Shown one piece after another: positions 35,642 to 44,002 of a stretch of 64,000 nt of DNA. Both the position numbers and the translations under genes were made by a program. Origin of the DNA: an uncultured Flavobacteriales bacterium (GTDB lineage: Bacteria > Bacteroidota > Bacteroidia > Flavobacteriales > Crocinitomicaceae); NCBI GenBank assembly GCA_946480815.1, contig CAMLLB010000003.1:90307-154306 (forward strand), in the 5' to 3' direction. The notes under the pieces were generated by a model. That model was given only the letters and a program-made list of their open reading frames with translations. It was not told the DNA's origin and made no database searches. Every line of letters starts with the position of its first letter. Position 1 is the first letter of the stretch.

Positions 35642-35705
35642 GCGACTTACGGAGTAATGAAACTGAATAGAAGAGATCCATTTCCCTCATTACTCCGTCG
35701 GTCGC
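35642..35705. repeat. Intergenic hairpin past the VOC gene
   Basis: ACGGAGTAATGA (35649-35660) pairs perfectly with TCATTACTCCGT (35687-35698), with a 26-nt loop. Beyond a 2-by-2 internal loop, GCGAC and GTCGC extend the stem. It sits 7 bp past the stop of the leftward VOC gene and may act as a terminator or mRNA end, but no T-run follows. Confidence 0.55.
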
Positions 35706-35711
35706 GAAAGG

Positions 35712-36080
35712 TTATTTCATTGAGTGTAAGGCGATACGATTTCCTTCGGTGTCAATAAAATGAGCCATAAATCCGTTTTCTCCAATAGAGGTCTTTGGTA
35801 ATACAATTTTTCCACCCGCAGATTCCACTTTATTTAAGCTTGAACTCAGATCTTCTCCACCGTTCAGGTAAACAATTGTTCCTTTGTCGGACGGTACAAA
35901 ACCTTCTCCTTGTGCAAGTCCACCGCCTACACCGCTTTGCATATCACTTGGAAACATGCCGTACTTTCCTTCGGGAAAAGGGATTTCCATAATTTCTGCT
36001 CCTAAAATCGTTTCGTAAAACTTTTTTGCTCTCGTGAAATCTGTTACCGGGATTTCAAACCAATTAATTGCGTTCTTCAT
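35712..36080 (-). CDS. VOC-superfamily (glyoxalase/bleomycin-resistance-like) protein
   Basis: The 122-residue protein has the paired beta-alpha-beta-beta-beta units of the VOC superfamily: NWFEIPVTDFTRAKKFYETILG and later ESAGGKIVLPKTSIGENGFMAHFIDTEGNRIALHSMK. The subgroup resembles small glyoxalase-like proteins that are often fused to or next to other enzymes. The N-terminal His that binds metal in glyoxalase I is absent at the first strand, so metal binding is uncertain. Substrate unknown. Confidence 0.85.
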   Translation of the reverse strand: MKNAINWFEIPVTDFTRAKKFYETILGAEIMEIPFPEGKYGMFPSDMQSGVGGGLAQGEGFVPSDKGTIVYLNGGEDLSSSLNKVESAGGKIVLPKTSIGENGFMAHFIDTEGNRIALHSMK

Positions 36081-36096
36081 CGTCTATTTTTTTTAG

Positions 36097-36399
36097 TTAA
36101 ACCCAAATATTTATTGTTGCTGGTCTTCCTATTTCAATCTGTTCCGATTTTCTGATCTCAGCTTTAAGAGGTAGAAGGTACGTATTTAATTTTGTGGAGA
36201 ACCAAATTGCAGTTTTCCACTGGGTTTCTCCAATTTTCACCGTTACTTTCAGCCGTCCCCAACCTTCTTCTTCTGACTTCAGATAAGTTCTGATCTCTTT
36301 TGCCAGCTCTACAGGTAAAGATACAAAATGCCAGGCACCCGGACCATCATATAACCAGGGTTTTGCATCAAATTCATATTTTATCCCCTGATGCCCCAC
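36097..36399 (-). CDS. DUF1905 family protein
   Basis: The domain KYEFDAKPWLYDGPGAWHFVSLPVELAKEIR...GWGRLKVTVKIGETQWKTAIWFS...YLLPLKAEIRKSEQIEIGRPATINI matches DUF1905, a small beta-barrel family of unknown function. An open frame reaches 36465 inside the preceding acetyltransferase gene, but homology begins only after its stop. I place the start at GTG 36399, one base after the acetyltransferase stop, which gives about 100 residues and a coupled start. This start is an inference. Confidence 0.7.
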   Translation of the reverse strand: MGHQGIKYEFDAKPWLYDGPGAWHFVSLPVELAKEIRTYLKSEEEGWGRLKVTVKIGETQWKTAIWFSTKLNTYLLPLKAEIRKSEQIEIGRPATINIWV

Positions 36400-36400
36400 T

Positions 36401-36907
36401 TTAATTTTTGTGTAATACCTTTTCAAAAGCTTTCCGGGCGGAACCGCGAAAGAACACTTCTCCACAATAGACGTAATTCAGTTTGGCTAAAATGTGCAGC
36501 ATTGCCAGGTTGTCAAAGTTCGTGTCGACCTTGATGCTAAACACATTTGAATCCAAAGCCAGTTCTTCAATGAGCTTAAATAAATGTGTTGCTATTCCTT
36601 TCCCGATCACATCATTAGAGGTTGCAACGCGGTGTATCACTACATATTCACCGTTTGTTAACCATTTTCCCTGAATGTCAGTGTAAGCAGGTTCAATATC
36701 GAAAATGATGGCGGCATAAGCTATGATTTGTTCGTTATCAACGAGTACATATGCAGAATCGCTTGCTAAATCATTGCGAATGCTTTGCTCATTGGGATAA
36801 CCGTCCTGCCATTGTTCGCTTCCGTCAGCTTTTCTCCGCGCGATGGCTTGTTGAAGGATTTCCCAGATTGCGGGGATTTCGGAAGAAGTTGCTTTACGTA
36901 AGTGCAT
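36401..36907 (-). CDS. GNAT-family N-acetyltransferase
   Basis: The 168-residue protein begins MHLRKATSSEIPAIWEILQQAIARRKADGSEQWQDGYP, typical of a Bacteroidota GNAT subgroup. It continues with IIAYAAIIF, the acetyl-CoA-binding segment VIHRVATSNDVIGKGIATHLFKLIEELAL and IKVDTNFDNLAMLHILAKLNYVYCGEVFF. The last part matches the usual GNAT strand 5 and helix. Substrate unknown. The DUF1905 gene follows with a one-base gap. Confidence 0.87.
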   Translation of the reverse strand: MHLRKATSSEIPAIWEILQQAIARRKADGSEQWQDGYPNEQSIRNDLASDSAYVLVDNEQIIAYAAIIFDIEPAYTDIQGKWLTNGEYVVIHRVATSNDVIGKGIATHLFKLIEELALDSNVFSIKVDTNFDNLAMLHILAKLNYVYCGEVFFRGSARKAFEKVLHKN

Positions 36908-36993
36908 AAATCGAATTTGCCATTTGGGGATATGGTAATATTACCACATTACCTCAATTTTAATTTTTAAATAAAATAACTTGTCTATTTACC

Positions 36994-39006
36994 TCAATAC
37001 AAAAAACTGTGATTCTTCCCGTAATACAACATCTGTTCGATAAATCCTTGTTTGTTCTCCAACTTGATGTCCTTGATTTTGCCTTCATGATTCATCACCG
37101 GCACAAAGATCGGGTAGACAAATCCATTATAAGGAGCAATGTTCAGTGGTTTTACGCGTCTCAGGACTTCAGCGTGTGCTTTTTTGTCTACTTTCACTCC
37201 GTAAGTTTCAACCAATGCTTTTCCAGCCTTGTAATCTCCTTCCGATTTGATACGTTGGATCTCTCTCAGCAATTCTCCGAAAAGTGCGCGTAGTTTATTG
37301 TAATCTTTGATGTCGTAATAGGTTTTTCCATTGCGAACAATTTTCTCAATTACTTTCTCTTTCTGACCTTTTTCAAATACCCAGGCACTAACCAATTGGC
37401 GATTCTGCATGTGTTCTTCCTCTACATTTTGTCCCATTTCCAAACGCTGCAGCTGTGTGAGTAAACCGTTCCGGATGTAACCGTCATACTCTGCTTTACC
37501 GACTTCCAATGTTTCGATCAAACCTAAATCGACCATTTTCTGGTCCATGATGAAGTATAATCCGACCAGATCTGCACGTGCCTCTTCCAGTGTAGATGCG
37601 TAATTCAGTAAGGTCTCGGAAGGTTGCCCGACTCCTTTGTTAATCTGTCCGCTGGCATGTCCAACCACTTCATGTAATGCTGTGTGCATTTTTCCTGCAA
37701 TTGCTCCATACTTGTTAGCCCGGTCAATTTCTTCCTGGTCATTTGCGAATTCCTCCGTTAAAGCAGGTCCGCCGGCTTTGTTGTAAGCTTCAATGATATT
37801 TCCGAGTGAAACGGATTTGGAGCCATGAATTTCACGGATCCAGTTGTTATTCGGAAGGTTTACACCAATCGGAGTAGAAGGGGCAGCATCTCCGGATTCA
37901 CTGGCAACTTCAACTACCTTGTAGGAAACACCGACTACTTTCTTTTTCTTGTGTTCCGGCATTAAGGGCGAATTGTCTTCGAACCACTGTGCATTTCTTG
38001 CTACGGTTGCCATACGCTTCGAAGCTTCAAAATCATTGATCTGAACGATGGATTCGTAATTTGCACGTTTCCCAAGAGCGTCGCCATAAGTTTCGATGAA
38101 TCCGTTGATGTAATCAATATCGCCTTTTGTGGCGGTTGACCAAAGTACGTTGTACTCGTCCCATTTCTTCAGGCTGCCCGTTTTGTAATATTCGATCAGT
38201 ACTTTCAACGCTTTTGCCTGTTGGTCGTTTTCAGCCACTTTCACAGCTTTTCTTAACCAGAAAATGATCTGATCGATTGCCAATCCATATTTTCCTTTGC
38301 TTTTCCAAACATCTTCATGCAACTTGCCGTTTTTGAGAATCAGAGTTGAATTCAAGCCCAGTTCGATTGGCTCAGGGTCGTTTAGGTCCTGCTTTTTTGC
38401 ATAGTATTCTTCAACCATTTTTTGAGTTACACCTTTGCCATAGAAGTTATTTGCAGAAGCAACGATCATATCTACATTCGGATCTTTTACCTTGCGTTTC
38501 TTTTCCAGTTTCGGATCAAAGATCGCATCCAGTGCTTCAGGACTTAAATTGTGTTCAACTGCAACCATGAGTTTGTGCAGGTAGGCGAGGCTGAACTTCG
38601 GTTGGATTTTGTCCATACTGTAATGATGGTGAATCCCATTTGAAAAGAATATCTGCTTACTCCATTCATCGAATTTCTTCCATTCGGACGTGGTCCTGTC
38701 ACCTTCATATTTTTCATGAATTGCCTCCAGGGTTTTGCGAATCTCCAGGTTAAAGCGATTGTTTTGATCGTAATTGATATCCCTTCCTGCCAATCCGGCC
38801 TGGGACAGATAATACACCAGCTCTTTTTGCTTTAAGGAAAGTTTGTTCCAGCTCGGGACTTCAAAACGGAGGATTTGAACATCTGCAAATCGTTCAACGG
38901 TCGTCTCCATTGGCCCTGTATTTTCTCCTGTTGATTCTTCATTGCTTCCGCAGGCAGCAGAAAGCGCCAGAAGGGAAGTGAAAGCGATCATATTCTGTAT
39001 TTTCAT
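36994..39006 (-). CDS. M49-family (dipeptidyl-peptidase III-like) lipoprotein
   Basis: The 670-residue protein is a predicted lipoprotein (lipobox ending at Cys19, LSAAC). The M49 zinc site is HEVVGH at 445-450 and EEARAD at 474-479. Classic dipeptidyl-peptidase III has HELLGH and EECRAE, so both motifs carry conservative changes but the zinc ligands His445, His449 and... Glu475 are kept. Further conserved text is NNNWIREIHGSKSVSLGNI upstream and GDYKAGKALVETYGVKVD near the end. DPP III removes N-terminal dipeptides. This one probably works on peptides at the cell surface or in the periplasm. It is transcribed alone. Confidence 0.85.
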   Translation of the reverse strand: MKIQNMIAFTSLLALSAACGSNEESTGENTGPMETTVERFADVQILRFEVPSWNKLSLKQKELVYYLSQAGLAGRDINYDQNNRFNLEIRKTLEAIHEKYEGDRTTSEWKKFDEWSKQIFFSNGIHHHYSMDKIQPKFSLAYLHKLMVAVEHNLSPEALDAIFDPKLEKKRKVKDPNVDMIVASANNFYGKGVTQKMVEEYYAKKQDLNDPEPIELGLNSTLILKNGKLHEDVWKSKGKYGLAIDQIIFWLRKAVKVAENDQQAKALKVLIEYYKTGSLKKWDEYNVLWSTATKGDIDYINGFIETYGDALGKRANYESIVQINDFEASKRMATVARNAQWFEDNSPLMPEHKKKKVVGVSYKVVEVASESGDAAPSTPIGVNLPNNNWIREIHGSKSVSLGNIIEAYNKAGGPALTEEFANDQEEIDRANKYGAIAGKMHTALHEVVGHASGQINKGVGQPSETLLNYASTLEEARADLVGLYFIMDQKMVDLGLIETLEVGKAEYDGYIRNGLLTQLQRLEMGQNVEEEHMQNRQLVSAWVFEKGQKEKVIEKIVRNGKTYYDIKDYNKLRALFGELLREIQRIKSEGDYKAGKALVETYGVKVDKKAHAEVLRRVKPLNIAPYNGFVYPIFVPVMNHEGKIKDIKLENKQGFIEQMLYYGKNHSFLY

Positions 39007-39051
39007 ATCATTCGGTTATGTGATTTGAAGTTACTCAATTTTTAGAATTAG

Positions 39052-39153
39052 AATTGAAAATGTATCATTGAAAAGGAGAAAGCATTGTTTTCGATTCAAA
39101 CAAGCATTCGCGTAATTTCCTCTTTTTAAATTCTCAATTATACATTTTCAATT
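39052..39153. repeat. Intergenic element with 20-bp inverted ends
   Basis: AATTGAAAATGTATCATTGA (39052-39071) is repeated in inverse at 39134-39153 with one difference. The end sequence matches that of the element at 18307-18429. It fills the gap between the M49 gene and the DUF1684 stop codon. Confidence 0.65.
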
Positions 39154-39156
39154 TGC

Positions 39157-39750
39157 TTAGTCATGCGAAACATAACACTCTCCGGCTGTGATTGCAACGG
39201 GAACGCGATTTTCCACAGGAACGATCGGGCAGGAGTAACGGTCCGAATAAGCACAATAAGGATGATAGGAAGTGTTGAAGTCGAGTCTTACTTTTTTAGC
39301 TTTCTTACTGAAATAACAATCCATGTATTTGCCTGCGCCATAAGTGGAAATTCCCGTTGTACCATCTTTAAACGGAACGAAATAATAGTTTTTGTATTCT
39401 TTCTTTCCTGCAAGGTCCAGATTCTGATAGACATTCAATTTACATAATGTATCGTTAATCCTGAAGGAAAGCGTACCCATCTTCCGGTAATAAACAGTGC
39501 GTTCTTTCGACATGGGCATGACAAAGGCCGGTCCCACTTCTTTTACAAAATCAGCCTCAACAATGAAGGATGTGTTTATAGGGAAAAAGCAAATTTCAGG
39601 ATGGATTTTGCGTTCTTCTTCATTCAATACTTTTGAAAGAAATTCTTTTTCATGCACTTCACGTTCGTGCGTCAAACTGTCTGCATAATTACTTTGTGCC
39701 GATGAAATACCTGAAACAAGGGTAAATAAAAAGAATAAACACTTTTTCAT
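39157..39750 (-). CDS. Secreted DUF1684 family protein
   Basis: The 197-residue protein has a signal peptide (MKKCLFFLFTLVSGISSAQ). The DUF1684 body follows: REVHEKEFLSKV, then the family blocks YRKMGTLSFRINDTLCKLNVYQN, YFVPFKDGTTGISTYGAGKYMD and the motif LDFNTSYHPYCAYSDRYSCPIVPVENR. The conserved cysteine/tyrosine stretch suggests a binding site, but no function has been established. Its ATG overlaps the yggS stop (ATGA). Confidence 0.85.
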   Translation of the reverse strand: MKKCLFFLFTLVSGISSAQSNYADSLTHEREVHEKEFLSKVLNEEERKIHPEICFFPINTSFIVEADFVKEVGPAFVMPMSKERTVYYRKMGTLSFRINDTLCKLNVYQNLDLAGKKEYKNYYFVPFKDGTTGISTYGAGKYMDCYFSKKAKKVRLDFNTSYHPYCAYSDRYSCPIVPVENRVPVAITAGECYVSHD

Positions 39751-40409
39751 CTGCTTCCGAATAATGAACTTCCGACACGGATCATGGTACTTCCTTCTTC
39801 AATCGCCAGGTTGTAATCACCGCTCATTCCCATGGAAAGCACTTTGAAATCGGGATTGTACTTAAAATAATTGCTTTTCAGGATTGCGAAATAATTGTGC
39901 AGGTTCCGGAATTCATCACGGATTTGTTCTTCATCTTCAACAAAACTTGCCATCCCCATTAATCCGACAATCGAAACATGGTCCATTTCCACAAATTCCC
40001 GGCTTTGTAAAATCTCTTCTGCTTCTTCAAATGACAAGCCGAATTTGGTTTCTTCCTGCGCAATATGGAATTGCAGTAAACAGGGAATAACACGGTTGTT
40101 CTTTTTACCTTCTTTGTTGATTTCCTGTAACAGCTTAAAACTGTCAACAGAATGGATCAGTGAAACGAAAGGAGCAATGTATTTGACTTTATTACTTTGT
40201 AAATGACCGATCAAATGCCATTCAATATCTTTCGGAAGCAGCTCCCATTTATCAACCAATTCCTGGACCTTATTCTCACCAAAAACACGCTGTCCGGCAT
40301 CATAGGCTTCCTGGATAAGTGATGCAGGTTTTGTTTTTGAAACAGCCACCAAAACCACATCCTGCGGGATTTCTTCTTTTAGTAAATGGATTCTATCTGC
40401 TAAAGACAT
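39747..40409 (-). CDS. yggS: Pyridoxal phosphate homeostasis protein (YggS/PLPBP)
   Basis: The 220-residue protein is the single-domain alanine-racemase-like barrel that binds pyridoxal phosphate and balances the B6 pool. PLP binds the lysine in VAVSKTKP. Other marks are GQRVFGENKVQELVDKW, EWHLIGHLQSNKV, VSIVGLMGMA and VLSMGMSGDYNLAIEEGSTMIRVGSSLFG. It lies 2 bp after the DUF1015 gene and overlaps DUF1684, and together they extend the ser gene run. Confidence 0.94.
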   Translation of the reverse strand: MSLADRIHLLKEEIPQDVVLVAVSKTKPASLIQEAYDAGQRVFGENKVQELVDKWELLPKDIEWHLIGHLQSNKVKYIAPFVSLIHSVDSFKLLQEINKEGKKNNRVIPCLLQFHIAQEETKFGLSFEEAEEILQSREFVEMDHVSIVGLMGMASFVEDEEQIRDEFRNLHNYFAILKSNYFKYNPDFKVLSMGMSGDYNLAIEEGSTMIRVGSSLFGSR

Positions 40410-40411
40410 GT

Positions 40412-41647
40412 TTATTCGTTGATATTATAAATTGTCAGTCCGCTGCGCATTTTGGGTTCAACCCATGTTGATTTAGGAGGCATAATTCCTCCCTGATCTG
40501 CAACTTCTTTAACTTCATTAATGGATGCAGGATACAAAAGGAATCCAACTTTAAAGTCGTCCTTTTTTACCAGGTCAACTACTTTTTTCAATTCTTTTGT
40601 TCCGGGAATAAAATCAATTTCCTTACTGGTTTTCAAGTCTTCGATTCCCAAAATCGGATTCAGGATGTAATCCGTCAAGATTTGAGCATCCAATTGTTTC
40701 ACTACATCTGTTACTTCCGTAATACTCTTTTTTGCTTTGAAGGAGTAAGCCTCTTTACCAAGTAAACATACAATTTCGTGTCGTTCAAGCGGTCTGCGTG
40801 CTTTTTTCAGTTCTTCAATTTCGAAATACTCAGAACATGCTTTCAGGAAGTTTTTAGATGAAAGCCCATTCAAATGTTTTACCAAACGCTGGAACTCCAG
40901 GATTTCCAGTTTCTGTTCATCGATCAGGTAGGCCAGGAAGAAATCGTGATTCGGAAATTGAGGCTGTTTATTTTTGATGATTGTATCTTTCAGGCGGGCA
41001 GAAGAGGCTGAACGGTGATGTCCGTCTGCAATATAAAGTTCTTTCAACGAAGCATAAATGGAGATCAGTTTTGCGTCTTTTTCAGCATTGATTACCCACA
41101 ATTCATGTTTGATCTTATCAGTTGTAGAAAACTCGTACTCCGGGCGTGCTTTTGTGACTTTATCCAGGTATTTATCCAATTCAGGCAAATGCTTATGTGC
41201 CAGAAGTACCGGTTCTGCATTAAATCCTGTAATGTTCAGATAATTCGTAAACATAGATTCACGGGATGTGATTGTTGCCTCGTGTTTTTTGATCAGATCA
41301 TGTTTGTATTCTTCGACACTTACTCCGGCAATTACCCCGGTAAACTGATGCGTACCTTTCGTTTGTCTGTAAATGTAAAATGACGCTTCCGGATCCTGGA
41401 TCAAAATTCCCTGATCAACAAACGAATCGAAGCGTTCTTTTACTGCTTCAAAACGCTCCACGGAATTTGCTTTCGATTGGTGTTCTTTGTCTCCTTCCGG
41501 GTGAATGATGTGCAGGAAAGTATAAGGGTTTTCGTCCAGTTTTGCACGCAGAATATGCTTGCGATAAGCAGCCAATGGTCTTGTTGAGACCAATTGTGCT
41601 TTATCTCTCGTTGGACGAATTGCCTTAAAGGGGTGTATTACAGACAT
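40412..41647 (-). CDS. DUF1015 family protein with DGHHR motif
   Basis: The 411-residue protein matches DUF1015: opening HPFKAIRPTRDKAQLVSTRP, NPYTFLHIIHPE, and the hallmark LYIADGHHRSASSA with DGHHR at 208-212. A related DGHHR site is seen in ParB-fold serine kinases such as archaeal SerK. In Bacteroidota this gene commonly stands beside serA and serC, as here (15 bp after serA). A role in serine or phosphoserine handling is therefore plausible but unproven. Length is normal for the family. Confidence 0.85.
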   Translation of the reverse strand: MSVIHPFKAIRPTRDKAQLVSTRPLAAYRKHILRAKLDENPYTFLHIIHPEGDKEHQSKANSVERFEAVKERFDSFVDQGILIQDPEASFYIYRQTKGTHQFTGVIAGVSVEEYKHDLIKKHEATITSRESMFTNYLNITGFNAEPVLLAHKHLPELDKYLDKVTKARPEYEFSTTDKIKHELWVINAEKDAKLISIYASLKELYIADGHHRSASSARLKDTIIKNKQPQFPNHDFFLAYLIDEQKLEILEFQRLVKHLNGLSSKNFLKACSEYFEIEELKKARRPLERHEIVCLLGKEAYSFKAKKSITEVTDVVKQLDAQILTDYILNPILGIEDLKTSKEIDFIPGTKELKKVVDLVKKDDFKVGFLLYPASINEVKEVADQGGIMPPKSTWVEPKMRSGLTIYNINE

Positions 41648-41661
41648 TTACTTTATTTATC

Positions 41662-42627
41662 TTAAGCAGGAACTTGAACTCCGAACTGTTTAACGATCAA
41701 ATCAGCCAATTCCAAACCAATGCGGTCCTGAGCTTCGTTTGTTGCCGCCCCGATATGCGGAGTAGTTCCGATTTTTTCGTTGTTCAATAAATCTGCTCTT
41801 GGATTCGGTTCGTTTTCAAATACGTCTAATCCGGCATAAGCTACCTTACCTGCTGCAAGTGCTTCCAGTAGATCCGATTCATTGACAACTCCACCACGTG
41901 CAGTGTTTACCAATACAACACCTTTCTTCATCAGGTCGAATTCTGCTTTTCTGATCACAGCAGAACCGTCTGCTTGTTTCGGTATGTGAAGTGAAATAAA
42001 ATCTGCTTCTTTCAGTGCGCTGTTCAGGTCACTTGTTGATTTCAGGGAAACTTTTACTTCTCCAAGTCCCTGAATTTCCAATGGAATGTCAGCAACAATG
42101 TCGTGATTATTTACTGCAATGACTTTCATTCCGCATCCAAGGGCGTAGCTTGCCAACGATTGGCCAATGCGTCCAAATCCTACAATCGCAATCGTTTTTC
42201 CACGTAATTCGATCCCTTTACCGTATTTCTTTTTCAATGCGGAGAAATCACCTGTTTCCATTTGCTTAAAGGAATCGTGTAGTGAACGCGCTCCGGCAAA
42301 TAAATGTCCCATAACCAATTCAGCAACGGATTGGGAGGAAGAGGCCGGTGTATTGATAACTGTTAGTCCTTTTTCACGGGCATAAGCCACATCGATATTA
42401 TCCATTCCAACACCCCCACGACCAAGTAATTTGAGTCCCGGACAAGAGTCAATCACAACTTTTCTGATGGTTGTAGCACTTCTCACCAGAATGATCTCAA
42501 TGTTGTTTGCATTTACATAGGAGATCAGGTCGTCCTGGTTTACTTTATCTGTAATGACTGTATAACCGGCTTTTTCAAGAGCAATCTTTCCTTCGTTCGA
42601 GATTCCGTCGTTTGCTAATATTTTCAT
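41662..42627 (-). CDS. serA: D-3-phosphoglycerate dehydrogenase, short form
   Basis: SerA oxidises 3-phosphoglycerate to phosphohydroxypyruvate with NAD+, the first step of serine synthesis. The 321-residue protein lacks the C-terminal ACT domain, so feedback control by serine is not expected. Key elements are GRGGVGMDNIDVAYAREKGLTVINTP, the NAD loop IVGFGRIGQSLASYALG, and the catalytic residues in NTARGGVVNE (Arg), VFENEPN (Glu) and TPHIGAAT (His). It follows serC by about 127 bp. Confidence 0.92.
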   Translation of the reverse strand: MKILANDGISNEGKIALEKAGYTVITDKVNQDDLISYVNANNIEIILVRSATTIRKVVIDSCPGLKLLGRGGVGMDNIDVAYAREKGLTVINTPASSSQSVAELVMGHLFAGARSLHDSFKQMETGDFSALKKKYGKGIELRGKTIAIVGFGRIGQSLASYALGCGMKVIAVNNHDIVADIPLEIQGLGEVKVSLKSTSDLNSALKEADFISLHIPKQADGSAVIRKAEFDLMKKGVVLVNTARGGVVNESDLLEALAAGKVAYAGLDVFENEPNPRADLLNNEKIGTTPHIGAATNEAQDRIGLELADLIVKQFGVQVPA

Positions 42628-42754
42628 TTTTTATTTCTTTTTTGTCCTAAATCAGAAGGGGTTTTCAATAGTTCATTCGTTCTATATTCCTCGGCTTTTC
42701 TGTCTTTCCGCACAGAGCCTCAGTCTTTCCGCCGCGGCGCACTATCGCTGGCTC

Positions 42755-43825
42755 TTATCCGTGTTTTTTAGAGAAATCGTTCATTACATCAACCAATACC
42801 TGAACGCTTTCCAATTCAAGTGCGTTGTACATGGAAGCTCTGTATCCGCCAACACTTCTGTGTCCGTTCAAACCAATAATTCCGGCTGCTTTCCATGCTG
42901 CATCGAATTCGTCTTTCAATGCGTCGTTTGTCAGCAGGAAGTTTACATTCATTTCCGAACGGTCTTCCACCGCTGCAGTTCCTTTAAATAATGGATTCGC
43001 ATCGATTTCGGAATAGATCAATTTCGCTTTTGCCTGGTTTTTCAGGGCCATTTTTGCAACGCCACCGTTTGCCAATAAATCCTGTAGGTTCAGCATCGCT
43101 ACATATACGGAAAAAACTGGAGGAGTATTGTACATAGAATCCTTTTCAGCATGTAATTTGAGATCCAGGTAGCTTGGCATGAATGGAGAAGTGGATTTCC
43201 CGAGAATGTCCTTCTTTACAATATATAAAGTAGCTCCCGCAGGCCCTAAGTTTTTCTGCGCACCTGCATAGATTAAATCAAAATCAGAAACGTTGATTTC
43301 TTTGGAGAAAATATCCGAAGACATATCGCAAACCAAAGGCAAATCCGTTTTCGGGAACTCTTTAAATTGTGTTCCGAAGATGGTATTGTTTGACGTGAAA
43401 TGGATGTAATCCGCATCTGTAGGAATTTGCAGGTTTTTAGGAATGTAGCTGAAATTTTTGTCTTCCGAAGAAGCAAATACATTGACATCAACCCCAACTT
43501 TTTTCGCTTCTTTGATCGCTCCGGAAGCCCAGGTCCCTGTGTTGATATATCCCGCTTTCTTTGTGGAGCGCATCATGTTTAAAGCTGCGATCGTAAATCC
43601 AAGTGTAGCTCCGCCTTGTAAATAAAGCACTTCGTAATCATCCGAAATGTTCAATGCTTTTTTCACCAGTTCACGGGCATCGTGCATTACAGCTTCATAA
43701 TCTTTACTTCTGTGTGAAACTTCAAGAATAGATAATCCATTGAAATCCAATACAGCATCTGCAGCTTTTTTAAATACGTCTTGCGGAAGAATACATGGTC
43801 CTGCGCCAAAGTTGTGTTTTTTCAT
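42755..43825 (-). CDS. serC: Phosphoserine aminotransferase
   Basis: SerC converts phosphohydroxypyruvate and glutamate to phosphoserine using pyridoxal phosphate. The 356-residue protein begins MKKHNFGAGPCILPQ. PLP-site features include LYLQGGATLGFT, DMSSDIFSKEINVSDFDLIYAGAQKNLGPAG with the Schiff-base Lys, and the C-terminal GLNGHRSVGGYRASMYNA. The open frame extends 8 codons further, to an ATG inside a hairpin, but homology begins at this ATG. It leads the operon serC-serA-DUF1015-yggS-DUF1684. Confidence 0.95.
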   Translation of the reverse strand: MKKHNFGAGPCILPQDVFKKAADAVLDFNGLSILEVSHRSKDYEAVMHDARELVKKALNISDDYEVLYLQGGATLGFTIAALNMMRSTKKAGYINTGTWASGAIKEAKKVGVDVNVFASSEDKNFSYIPKNLQIPTDADYIHFTSNNTIFGTQFKEFPKTDLPLVCDMSSDIFSKEINVSDFDLIYAGAQKNLGPAGATLYIVKKDILGKSTSPFMPSYLDLKLHAEKDSMYNTPPVFSVYVAMLNLQDLLANGGVAKMALKNQAKAKLIYSEIDANPLFKGTAAVEDRSEMNVNFLLTNDALKDEFDAAWKAAGIIGLNGHRSVGGYRASMYNALELESVQVLVDVMNDFSKKHG

Positions 43826-43839
43826 TTTGTGTTTTTTGC

Positions 43840-43862
43840 ATCCTGACATTCATCGTCAGGAT
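43840..43862 (-). promoter_or_regulatory. Hairpin in the serC leader
   Basis: ATCCTGAC-N7-GTCAGGAT forms a perfect 8-bp stem that ends 15 nt before the serC ATG. A GAAATTTG sequence, one base off TAnnTTTG, lies upstream at 43892-43899. The hairpin could influence translation or mRNA stability. Confidence 0.5.
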
Positions 43863-43944
43863 TGATTTCTTGCTCTTTATTTGGAAGTACACAAATTTCG
43901 AGATTTTTGGACTAAAAGAGAAGTGTTTTTAATTAAAATATTTA

Positions 43945-43976
43945 CAAAAAAAGCCCCGCCGAATGGCAGAGCTTTT
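43945..43976 (-). terminator. Terminator of the THX gene
   Basis: AAAAGCCCCGCC and GGCAGAGCTTTT pair at 10 of 12 positions around a GAAT loop, with a T-run on the - strand. It lies 27 bp past the stop codon. Confidence 0.75.
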
Positions 43977-44002
43977 CATATGTTGAAGGATTATTCATTC
44001 GA

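Noticed and set aside
36400..36465. Upstream start of the DUF1905 gene inside the acetyltransferase gene
   Set aside because: The extra 22 residues duplicate the coding space of the acetyltransferase and do not match the family. A GTG one base after its stop is a better start.
42628..42754. Possible transcription break between serC and serA
   Set aside because: The 127-bp gap holds a repeated GTCTTTCCGC word but no convincing hairpin with a T-run, nor a matching promoter box, so I left it unannotated.
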